A stretch of DNA of 7,355 nt from Candidatus Aminicenantota bacterium (GTDB lineage Bacteria > Acidobacteriota > Aminicenantia > JAMOAD01), in NCBI GenBank assembly GCA_027070475.1, contig JALXDT010000310.1, positions 1 through 7,355 on the forward strand, written 5' to 3'. The notes beneath the pieces are model-generated. The model did not search any database and was not told the origin of the DNA. It saw only the letters and a program-made list of their open reading frames with translations. A program made the translations under genes and the position numbers. This document shows, one piece after another, positions 1 to 5,880 of this stretch; the first letter of the stretch is position 1; the number at the start of each line of letters is the position of its first letter.

Positions 1-54
1 ATATATATCAGTTAAAAAATATTTTTAGTATTAATAATAAAAGAGGTTAATAAA

Positions 55-1017
55 ATGATTGGCTTAATATTCGGAATTATAATCACATTGACAGGAACAG
101 CTGTCGGATACTTTTACGCTCCTTCGTCGGATCAAAAATTTATTTATGCAGGGATCTCTTTTGTAATATCAATCCTCTTAATATATCTGATAAAGAAAAT
201 TGAAAAAACAGATTTTCAGAATTTCTGGGGAGGATTAATAGGTTTTCTTTTAGGTGTTTTTATAGCTTTTATTCTTGTTAAGATAAAACCATTTGAAAAT
301 TTATGGATAAAGAATTTTATTTCCATTGTTTTACCATTAACCGGCCTATACTTTGGGATTGATAAGAGTGAATGGTTCAGACCATCAACTGTAAAATCCA
401 TTTTCAAAGAGAGAAAAGAAACCATAGCAGTAAAGATTCTGGATACCTCAGCTGTAATTGACGGAAGGATAGCGGACCTTTGCGAAACAGGTTTTCTTGA
501 AGGAAAGGTTCTTTTGCCCTCTTTTATAATGAATGAACTCCAGCAGGTAGCTGATTCCTCCGACTCATTAAAAAGACAGAGGGGAAGAAGAGGCTTTGAT
601 TTTCTTGAGCAACTGAAAAAATGCCCTAATATAGATTTTAAAATAATAGAGAAAGATTATGCAGACATAAAGGAAGTGGATCATAAACTTCTTCAGCTTG
701 CAAAAGATGTAAGAGCAAAGGTTATTACAACAGATTTTAATTTAAATAAATTAGCAAAGATTCAAGGGATAAAAATATTAAATATAAATGAGCTTGCGAA
801 TGCACTCAAACCTATTGTTCTTCCGGGAGAAAAGATTAAAGCTTATATTTTAAAGGAGGGCAAGGAAAAGGATCAAGGCGTAGCCTATCTTGAGGATGGA
901 ACAATGGTGGTTGTTGATAATGCGAGAAAGATGATAGGACAGACAATTGAAATAACAGTAACCTCTGTTCTTCAAACTGTCGCAGGTAAAATGATTTTCG
1001 GAAGGTACGAACCATAA
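55..1017 (+). CDS. Membrane-anchored PIN-TRAM domain protein, YacL family (putative ribonuclease)
   Basis: The protein has 320 residues. The first ~105 form about four hydrophobic helices (roughly 2-20, 27-47, 57-76, 87-103). A PIN nuclease domain follows (~127-250), with the family's acidic residues visible: D130 in ILDTS, E161 in MNEL, D209 in VDH and D227 in TTDFN. A TRAM domain, an RNA-binding OB-like fold, occupies ~256-315. This order matches Bacillus YacL-type proteins, which are inner-membrane proteins with a cytoplasmic PIN-TRAM tail. PIN domains are metal-dependent RNases, but the substrate of this family is not established as far as I know. The ATG is preceded by an AGAGG SD (42-46) with an 8-base gap. 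The promoter probably lies in the very AT-rich first 40 bases or before the window and cannot be resolved. No antitoxin-like partner sits beside it, so it is not a VapBC toxin. The family call is firm; the RNase activity is inferred from the intact acidic residues. Confidence 0.9.
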   Translation: MIGLIFGIIITLTGTAVGYFYAPSSDQKFIYAGISFVISILLIYLIKKIEKTDFQNFWGGLIGFLLGVFIAFILVKIKPFENLWIKNFISIVLPLTGLYFGIDKSEWFRPSTVKSIFKERKETIAVKILDTSAVIDGRIADLCETGFLEGKVLLPSFIMNELQQVADSSDSLKRQRGRRGFDFLEQLKKCPNIDFKIIEKDYADIKEVDHKLLQLAKDVRAKVITTDFNLNKLAKIQGIKILNINELANALKPIVLPGEKIKAYILKEGKEKDQGVAYLEDGTMVVVDNARKMIGQTIEITVTSVLQTVAGKMIFGRYEP

Positions 1018-1115
1018 TCTCAGAATGTGTAATCCCATTTACAGGTGTATTATTTTTTTATCAATAACATAAATAGTTTTAGCGGAAAAACACTGAAATT
1101 AAAGGCTTTTCTCTC

Positions 1116-1124
1116 TGGCATAAT
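1116..1124 (+). promoter_or_regulatory. Possible extended -10 promoter for the beta-barrel gene
   Basis: TGG followed by CATAAT fits an extended -10 (TGn plus 5 of 6 TATAAT bases). No convincing -35 lies 16-18 bases upstream, which is tolerated at extended -10 promoters. Transcription would start near 1131 and give a leader of roughly 34 bases before the ATG at 1165. In DNA this AT-rich such a match may be chance. The gene could also be read through from the PIN-TRAM gene, since no good terminator separates them. Confidence 0.3.
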
Positions 1125-1164
1125 TGTTGATTATTAGTTTTATTATAAAAGAAGGAGGAAAAAA

Positions 1165-1839
1165 ATGAAAAAAACAGCTATATTCTTAAGTTTGATTCTT
1201 TTGTTAGGTATAGCATTACCATTACAATCCGGAATTCTCTGGTTAAAGTACGGGCTTTTTTATCCCAACTGTGAAAGTGATCTATGGGAAACAAACTTTG
1301 ATAATCTGATTTTACAGAAGAGTGATTTTAACACATCGCAGCTTTTCATAGGTTATGAAATGCCTATCAACAGACATTTTGGTATTTCTATAGATTTCGG
1401 AAGTATAGAAAAAGCCGAAGTTGACTCTGAATACAGAGATTATGTGTATGAAGACGGGACAACCATTAATCAGGCGATTGGTTATAAAATCGGAATATTT
1501 GAATTAAATGCAAAACTTTATCCGATGAAAAAAAGAGAAATGATAGCTCCCTATCTTCAGGTTGGGGTAGGTTTTTACAATGTTGAATATAATCAATGGG
1601 GAGAATTCATAGATTTTGATTATGGTTATGTTTATGATGGTGATTTTCAATCCAAGACAACTTCATTCGGATTCAATGGAGCAGTGGGAATAATAATAAG
1701 GCCTACAGCAAGATTACTTCTTGGAGCAGAGGGAAGGTATCAAATGGTCAAAACAACTCTCTCCAGTGAGTTTGAAGGATTTGAACCTCTTGATATGTCA
1801 GGAGCATCCTTCTCATTTATGATTGGTTTTATATTCTGA
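1165..1839 (+). CDS. Small outer-membrane beta-barrel protein of unknown function
   Basis: The protein has 224 residues. It starts with a classical signal peptide: MKK, a hydrophobic core at ~5-20, and probable cleavage around residues 22-23. There is no lipobox cysteine. The rest alternates polar and hydrophobic residues in strand-like stretches, for example 107-118, 128-140, 167-178 and 183-196, with polar turns between. The last residues, SFMIGFIF, end in phenylalanine as expected of a C-terminal strand recognised by the BAM machinery. Length and pattern fit an eight-stranded barrel of the OmpA/OmpW or generic 'outer membrane protein beta-barrel' type. Two probable surface loops are rich in Asp, Glu and Tyr (~86-98 and ~148-161). 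An excellent SD (AAGGAGGA, 1152-1159) lies 5 bases before the ATG, suggesting strong translation. The gene ends just before a strong terminator, so it is probably last in its transcript. I do not recognise a specific family or ligand. Confidence 0.75.
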   Translation: MKKTAIFLSLILLLGIALPLQSGILWLKYGLFYPNCESDLWETNFDNLILQKSDFNTSQLFIGYEMPINRHFGISIDFGSIEKAEVDSEYRDYVYEDGTTINQAIGYKIGIFELNAKLYPMKKREMIAPYLQVGVGFYNVEYNQWGEFIDFDYGYVYDGDFQSKTTSFGFNGAVGIIIRPTARLLLGAEGRYQMVKTTLSSEFEGFEPLDMSGASFSFMIGFIF

Positions 1840-1861
1840 AAATAAAACTGACTAATTAATG

Positions 1862-1888
1862 GCGGGGAAATTTTTCCCCGCTTTTTTT
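1862..1888 (+). terminator. Rho-independent terminator of the beta-barrel gene
   Basis: A GC-rich stem GCGGGGAA (1862-1869) pairs perfectly with TTCCCCGC (1874-1881) around a 4-base loop, and seven T residues follow at once (1882-1888). It begins 22 bases after the TGA of the plus-strand gene. The T tract runs into the reverse-complemented stop codon of the convergent scpB gene (1887-1889). Read on the minus strand the same hairpin is followed by a mixed sequence rather than a clean U tract, so termination of the minus operon here is possible but weaker. Confidence 0.9.
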
Positions 1889-2423
1889 ATTCTTCCTTTA
1901 AAATATCCTTTAACTCCTCAATCGAAGGGAGCTCTTCAAGACTTTTTAAACCGAAAACTTCAAGGAATTTATCTGTTGTTTCATAAAGGAGAGGATGTCC
2001 TGGAACATCTTTTCTCCCTGCAATTTTTATCAAACCTGAATCCAATAATTGTCTTAACATATAGGAGGATTGAGTTCCCCTGTAATAAGAAATTTCTTTT
2101 AAGGTTATCGGTTGTTTGTACGCGATAAGGGAAAGTGTTTCCAGAGCTGCTTTTGAAAATCTAAGCTCCTTTTTAAATCCGAAAAATTCTTTTATATAAG
2201 GGTAATAAACTTTTTTTGTTTTAAACCTGAAACCCCCGGCAACCTCTTCGAGAGTCAAGGATGTATTTTCATGATGAAAAATTTTTATGCTTTCAATAAT
2301 TCTGTCTATCTCTTCCTTTTTAACATTAGAAAAGTATTTATAAAGCTCTTCCTTTTTAACAATTGCTCTGGCTGAAAATATTATAGCCTCAATGATTCTG
2401 GCAAGCTCACGGTTAGTTGACAT
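1887..2423 (-). CDS. scpB: Segregation and condensation protein B
   Basis: ScpB is the winged-helix kleisin-associated subunit that binds ScpA and completes the bacterial SMC-ScpAB complex, which compacts and segregates the chromosome in the cytoplasm. From the chosen ATG it has 178 residues, close to the usual ~170-200. An N-terminal winged helix (~1-75) is followed by a second with the family hallmarks: SKAALETLSLIAYKQPIT, a YRGT turn, a LLDSGLI helix, a GRKDVPGHP turn, then TTDKFLEVFGL. A TTG 14 codons further out (2465) could extend the frame. I prefer the ATG at 2423 because it gives the typical N-terminus (RELARIIEAIIFSA). It lies within the end of scpA (11-base overlap), which suggests translational coupling; its own SD is weak. 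It is the last gene of the minus-strand operon and its stop codon abuts the convergent terminator. Confidence 0.95.
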   Translation of the reverse strand: MSTNRELARIIEAIIFSARAIVKKEELYKYFSNVKKEEIDRIIESIKIFHHENTSLTLEEVAGGFRFKTKKVYYPYIKEFFGFKKELRFSKAALETLSLIAYKQPITLKEISYYRGTQSSYMLRQLLDSGLIKIAGRKDVPGHPLLYETTDKFLEVFGLKSLEELPSIEELKDILKEE

Positions 2424-3150
2424 AGAGGGATCTCTCGTCTCTTTTTCCCCTTGCAGGGAACACAAGAATATCTCCGAAAAATGTTTCCTGAACAGCTATT
2501 ACCTTTCTTCTCTTTATAAGTTCAAGAAGCGCAAAAAAGGAAAAGAAAGCATCTTCAATACTATCAAAGGATTCAAAATATCTATTAAAATTAAGAAACT
2601 TCTCTTTTCTGACTATTTTACTTATATTATCCATAACCTCTCTTAAATTGTATTTTCTCTCCTTTAATTTGAAGTTTTCATCTCTTTCCCTTACTTTTAT
2701 TAATTTGAAAAATGTCTCCGCAAGCAAAAATGTGCTCACAGGATAGATTTCAAACTCTCTTTCCCCCTCATAGGGAAAACTTACTTTCATGGATTTAGAT
2801 TCTTCCCTGTAGTTATTTTCAAGAATTTCCATTAGATGTTTCACCTTTTCAAACTCTTTCAACTGATCAAGTATATTGTATTCTTCTTCCTGTTGATTTT
2901 CCTCCTCTTCGCTTTTTGAATAAGGGAGGATTGCCTTGGATTTTAAAAGAATCAGAGTAGCAGCCACAGCTATAAAATCCGCTTCTCTGTCAAGATTAAT
3001 ACTCTCTCTTGATCTTAGAAAAAGCAGATAATCTTTTATAATTTTAGTGAGACTTATCTCCTCAATTTCAAGTTCCTGTCTTTTAACAAGAAATAAAAGG
3101 AGATCAAAAGGTCCTTCAAAGTATTCTGTTGTAATTATAAAATCATCCAT
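2413..3150 (-). CDS. scpA: Segregation and condensation protein A (kleisin)
   Basis: ScpA is the kleisin that bridges the two SMC heads and recruits ScpB dimers. The 245-residue product has the diagnostic N-terminal kleisin motif FEGPFDLLLFLV (11-22), followed by LEIEEISLTKIIKDYL (27-42), which contacts the SMC neck. A helix with AATLILLKSKAILP (63-76) comes next, then an acidic linker rich in Glu/Gln (~79-91) and the ScpB-binding middle region. The C-terminal winged helix (~200-232, FFALLELIKRRKVIAVQETFFGDI) binds the SMC head. Length is typical. The ATG overlaps the end of trpS by 8 bases, and an AGGG about 7 bases upstream may serve as SD. No smc gene is in the window, which is common because smc is usually unlinked. 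Identification is secure from the two terminal motifs and from the scpB neighbour. Confidence 0.95.
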   Translation of the reverse strand: MDDFIITTEYFEGPFDLLLFLVKRQELEIEEISLTKIIKDYLLFLRSRESINLDREADFIAVAATLILLKSKAILPYSKSEEEENQQEEEYNILDQLKEFEKVKHLMEILENNYREESKSMKVSFPYEGEREFEIYPVSTFLLAETFFKLIKVRERDENFKLKERKYNLREVMDNISKIVRKEKFLNFNRYFESFDSIEDAFFSFFALLELIKRRKVIAVQETFFGDILVFPARGKRDERSLYVN

Positions 3151-4138
3151 TTTTAAACCCTATTGCAGAAAAAACCTCATCCATGGTTTTTGAAGCAACC
3201 TCTTTCGCTTTTTTATTTCCTTCATTTAAAACATCGGAAACAAAATCCTTATCTTTTTCAAATTTATCCCTTTTCTCTTTTATGGGAACAAGGACTTTTT
3301 CAAGGTTCTTTATAAGAATCTTTTTACAATCAAGGCAGCCAATGGTCGCTTTCGTACATCCCTGAACTATATCATCTATCTCCTCTTTTGAAGAAAAAGC
3401 CTTATGATAATAAAAGACAGGGCAGTCCTCGGGAACTCCGGGATCTGTTCTTCTTTTTCTTCTCGTATCTGTCATCATCGGGAAAATCTTTTTCTTTACT
3501 TCATTAAAATCCTCTTTCAGATATATAGCATTATTATAACTTTTGCTCATCTTTCTTCCGTCAAGACCCGGAAGTCTCGGGACTTCTGTCAAAAGAGGTT
3601 TTGGTTCGGGAAAAACTTCTCTATAAAGATAATTAAACCTTCTTACAATTTCTCTTGAAAGTTCAATATGAGAGACCTGATCCTCACCGACAGGGACAAG
3701 CTCACCTTTATATAAAATTATATCAACTGTTTGTAAAACAGGATATCCTAAAAATCCATAAGTGTCTATGTTTTTTGCTTTTAATTGTTTAATCTGTTCC
3801 TTATAGGTAGGAACTCTTTCGAGCCATCCGAGGGGAGTTATCATTGAGAGCAGCAAATGGAGTTGGTAATGATGCTCAAATTTTGAATGGTCAAAAATCA
3901 CTGATTTTTCAGGGTCAATTCCAACACTTAACCAATCCAGAACTATCTCCCGTGTGTACTCTTCAATCTTGTCAGAGTTGGCATATTCAGATGTTAGAGC
4001 ATGTAAAGAAGCAATTAAAAAATATGTATTATACTCATCCTGCAGTTTTACCCAATTGTTCAAAGCACCTACAAGATGCCCGATGTGAAGAGGTCCGGTT
4101 GGCCTCATTCCACTAACCACTATCTTTTTCTTTTCCAT
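3143..4138 (-). CDS. trpS: Tryptophanyl-tRNA synthetase with a probable [4Fe-4S] cysteine motif
   Basis: This class Ic aminoacyl-tRNA synthetase charges tRNA-Trp with tryptophan using ATP. The 331-residue length is standard for bacterial TrpRS. ATP-binding signatures are intact: HIGH at 18-21 within PTGPLHIGHL, and KMSKS at 196-200 after GLDGR. Substrate-pocket segments are conserved, including YPVLQTVDIILY (132-143) and VPVGEDQVSHIELSREI (148-164). Towards the C-terminus Cys239, Cys261, Cys268 and Cys271 give C-x21-C-x6-C-x2-C. This is within one residue of the motif I recall binding a [4Fe-4S] cluster in Thermotoga maritima TrpRS, and many TrpRS such as that of E. coli lack it. The ATG follows the protease stop codon after 3 bases. 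A GGGGTGA element covering that stop can act as SD, so translation is probably coupled. The enzyme call is certain; the cluster is inferred. Confidence 0.97.
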   Translation of the reverse strand: MEKKKIVVSGMRPTGPLHIGHLVGALNNWVKLQDEYNTYFLIASLHALTSEYANSDKIEEYTREIVLDWLSVGIDPEKSVIFDHSKFEHHYQLHLLLSMITPLGWLERVPTYKEQIKQLKAKNIDTYGFLGYPVLQTVDIILYKGELVPVGEDQVSHIELSREIVRRFNYLYREVFPEPKPLLTEVPRLPGLDGRKMSKSYNNAIYLKEDFNEVKKKIFPMMTDTRRKRRTDPGVPEDCPVFYYHKAFSSKEEIDDIVQGCTKATIGCLDCKKILIKNLEKVLVPIKEKRDKFEKDKDFVSDVLNEGNKKAKEVASKTMDEVFSAIGFKNG

Positions 4139-4141
4139 TAT

Positions 4142-4819
4142 TCACCCCAATAATTTTAAAAATAATCTGAAAAAAGGCATTATGAAAAATGAATAAATTC
4201 CAGTATAAATCAAAAGAAGAAGTATAAAAAAGCCGTAAGGTTGAAGTTTTTCAAATGTCATGGAAGCTTTCGGAGGTAAAAGGCCTATAATAATATTTCC
4301 TCCGTCAAGAGGCGGAATCGGAATAAGATTAAACAGTCCTAAAAATACATTGATTATAAAAAGCTCAAAAAGAATGAAGGCAATTCCGGCCGTTATTGTG
4401 GATGGCATGGGGCTGTTAGTATATATGAAAAATTTTACCGCAGGATTATTGTGAAATATGATTCTTAAAAGTATTGCTGAAATAATGGCAATTGAAAAAT
4501 TAGAACCTGGACCCGCGAAAGCCACTGCAGCCATCTTTTTCCTTACACTATTGTAATCCCCTTCAAAATTTCTCGGATCCACCATAACAGGTTTTGCCCA
4601 CCCGAATACAGGCAATTTGAAAATTATTAGAAAAGCGGGGACGATAATGGAGCCTATAAGATCAAGATGAGCAATGGGATTCAAGGTTAATCTACCCTGA
4701 ACTTCAGGTGTAGGATCTCCAAACTTATAGGCTACATAACCATGAGAAGCCTCATGCGCTGAAACAGCGAAGAGCAAAACGACTATGTCAATAATAATTT
4801 TTACTATATTAAAACTCAT
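4142..4819 (-). CDS. Short site-2-type intramembrane metalloprotease (M50 family)
   Basis: The product has 225 residues, mostly hydrophobic, with about five or six membrane segments. The zinc site is complete. HEASH at 22-26 supplies two histidines and the catalytic Glu23. NLIPIPPLDGG at 164-174 supplies the third ligand, Asp172. The conserved AGPGSN (102-107) lies between them. No PDZ domain is present, so this is the compact MJ0392/YwhC-like branch of M50 and not RseP. Such proteins cut membrane-embedded substrates, but this subgroup's substrates are mostly unknown. Comparable M50-trpS-scpA-scpB runs occur in other bacteria, for example Geobacter as I recall. The ATG at 4819 is the only sensible start: an in-frame TAA lies two codons upstream and the next possible start would remove the first helix. 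It has no SD, and the promoter places transcription start at the ATG (see the promoter entry). Confidence 0.9.
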   Translation of the reverse strand: MSFNIVKIIIDIVVLLFAVSAHEASHGYVAYKFGDPTPEVQGRLTLNPIAHLDLIGSIIVPAFLIIFKLPVFGWAKPVMVDPRNFEGDYNSVRKKMAAVAFAGPGSNFSIAIISAILLRIIFHNNPAVKFFIYTNSPMPSTITAGIAFILFELFIINVFLGLFNLIPIPPLDGGNIIIGLLPPKASMTFEKLQPYGFFILLLLIYTGIYSFFIMPFFRLFLKLLG

Positions 4820-4826
4820 TAATTAG

Positions 4827-4855
4827 ATGGTAGCAGATATAGTGTTTTTTGTCAA
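4827..4855 (-). promoter_or_regulatory. Promoter of the M50-trpS-scpA-scpB operon, predicted leaderless
   Basis: On the minus strand a perfect -35 TTGACA (4855-4850) is followed after exactly 17 bases by TACCAT (4832-4827), matching 4 of 6 TATAAT bases. Only 7 bases (4826-4820) separate the -10 from the ATG at 4819. Transcription would therefore start at 4820 or 4819, giving an mRNA with a 5' leader of zero or one base. No SD is seen upstream of the ATG, which agrees with this. Confidence 0.65.
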
Positions 4856-4917
4856 ATAACTACAAAGAACAACACAATATATATTATCTTAAATAGGATA
4901 AAAAATTAAAAAGCTAT

Positions 4918-4946
4918 TTGATTTTTCAGGTACATTTATTTAAAAT
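4918..4946 (+). promoter_or_regulatory. Promoter of the eamA-purA-rsmA operon, predicted leaderless
   Basis: The -35 TTGATT (4918-4923) matches 4 of 6 consensus bases. The -10 TAAAAT (4941-4946) matches 5 of 6. The spacer is exactly 17 bases. The ATG at 4952 begins 5 bases after the -10, so the likely initiating purine is the A of the start codon or a base next to it. No SD precedes this ATG. A perfect inverted repeat overlaps the promoter. Confidence 0.6.
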
Positions 4947-4952
4947 ACCTGA
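4926..4952. promoter_or_regulatory. Perfect 7-base inverted repeat bracketing the eamA promoter (candidate operator)
   Basis: TCAGGTA (4926-4932) and its exact reverse complement TACCTGA (4946-4952) are separated by 13 bases, with arm centres 20 bases apart, about two helical turns. The left arm begins just after the -35. The right arm shares its first base with the end of the -10 and ends on the A of the ATG. A dimeric regulator bound here would block RNA polymerase. If transcription instead began upstream, the repeat could form an RNA hairpin that hides the start codon. Confidence 0.5.
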
Positions 4953-5869
4953 TGAGCAAAGAATTGAAATATCATCCGATTAAAGGTTTTGTTTATTCGA
5001 TAACTTCGGCACTTTCTGTAACAGTTGTTTATATAATTTCAAAATTAGCTCAAAACACTCTTTCTACAGAACTCTTTCTTTTCTGGTGGTTTGGACTTGC
5101 TTCTGTCTGGGGAAGTTTTTTCATAATTAAGATGAAAATTTTCAAAGAGTATTTTGAAATAATGAAAAAGAATATTCTTTTCCTTTTATACTTTGCAATC
5201 GCGGAATCTGTCGGAACTTTTCTCTTTTTCTATTTAATAAAAAAATTAAATCCGTCAATAGTCTCTTTCTTAGGGAGTATAACTCCGCTTCTTGTTGTAA
5301 TAGTAAGCTATTTTTTATTGAAAGAAAAACTCAACTTCATAGAGGGAATCGGAGCTGGCATATCAATTATAGGCGCAGGAGTTATCACCTATTCTTCACC
5401 CGAGGTAAAACCTGTCTATTTGCTAATGATTTTTATTATGCTATTAATTTTTGCCATCAATACAACACTTGTAAGAAAAAATTCCAGAGAAATTCCATCT
5501 TTCCTTATCACTATGTTAAGAGTTTATTTTTTGTTTAGCTCCTATGCCTTATTGATAATTTTCAAAGGAGGATTTCACTTTCCTTCAAAAGGGGAAATGC
5601 TCAATCTTTTAATTGGTTCATTTGCAGGGCCTGTTTTAGGTATGTTTTTGCTTTTTAAAGCTTTGAGTTATATGAAAGCCGGAACCGTCTCAATTATCAG
5701 GTCAATTCAACCGTTTTTGGTTGCTATAAGTTCTTACCTTATTCTAAAACTTCCCCTTTCATCCAAACAATTGATAGGTGGAACAATCTTAGTGATAGGA
5801 ATAAATATAATTTTAATTGGGGCTAATATAACAAAAAACAGCTTTTTAAATCGTGCTATAAAAAACTGA
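4952..5869 (+). CDS. EamA/DMT-superfamily transporter, ten membrane helices
   Basis: The 305-residue inner-membrane protein has ten hydrophobic helices arranged as two five-helix repeats (~10-147 and ~154-292), the drug/metabolite transporter fold. Each half ends with the typical EamA closing pair. The first has KKLNPSIVSFLGSITPLL, ...YFLLKEKLNFIEGIG and an IGAGVI helix. The second has LSYMKAGTVSIIRSIQPFL, ...LILKLPLSSKQLIGG and a final VIGINIILIG helix. Members move amino acids, nucleobases or other small metabolites, usually outward by proton exchange. The substrate cannot be read from sequence. It leads an apparent operon with purA, 11 bases away, so a purine-related substrate is conceivable but only by association. 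The ATG has no SD, and no other ATG, GTG or TTG lies between it and the upstream in-frame TGA (4919). Start and promoter together suggest a leaderless mRNA. Confidence 0.9.
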   Translation: MSKELKYHPIKGFVYSITSALSVTVVYIISKLAQNTLSTELFLFWWFGLASVWGSFFIIKMKIFKEYFEIMKKNILFLLYFAIAESVGTFLFFYLIKKLNPSIVSFLGSITPLLVVIVSYFLLKEKLNFIEGIGAGISIIGAGVITYSSPEVKPVYLLMIFIMLLIFAINTTLVRKNSREIPSFLITMLRVYFLFSSYALLIIFKGGFHFPSKGEMLNLLIGSFAGPVLGMFLLFKALSYMKAGTVSIIRSIQPFLVAISSYLILKLPLSSKQLIGGTILVIGINIILIGANITKNSFLNRAIKN

Positions 5870-5880
5870 GGGAGGAAAAA

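Noticed and set aside
1028..1059. Possible terminator after the PIN-TRAM gene (TGTAA/TTACA stem, later T7 run)
   Set aside because: The stem is only 5 AT-rich pairs and the T run starts 9 bases after it, so it does not meet the usual terminator geometry. Read-through into the beta-barrel gene remains possible.
1859..2128. Plus-strand reading frame opposite scpB
   Set aside because: It begins inside the terminator, has no SD and lies wholly antisense to the well-supported scpB.
2424..2465. TTG start that would extend scpB by 14 residues
   Set aside because: The extra residues do not look like ScpB, and the ATG at 2423 gives the standard N-terminus with an ordinary overlap with scpA.
3844..4116. 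Plus-strand reading frame of 90 codons opposite the start of trpS
   Set aside because: Low-complexity shadow translation against the conserved HIGH region of TrpRS, with no start signals.
4820..4951. Riboswitch or attenuator in the divergent intergenic region
   Set aside because: Only 132 AT-rich bases with promoters abutting both start codons, leaving no room for a structured leader; operators fit better than RNA elements.
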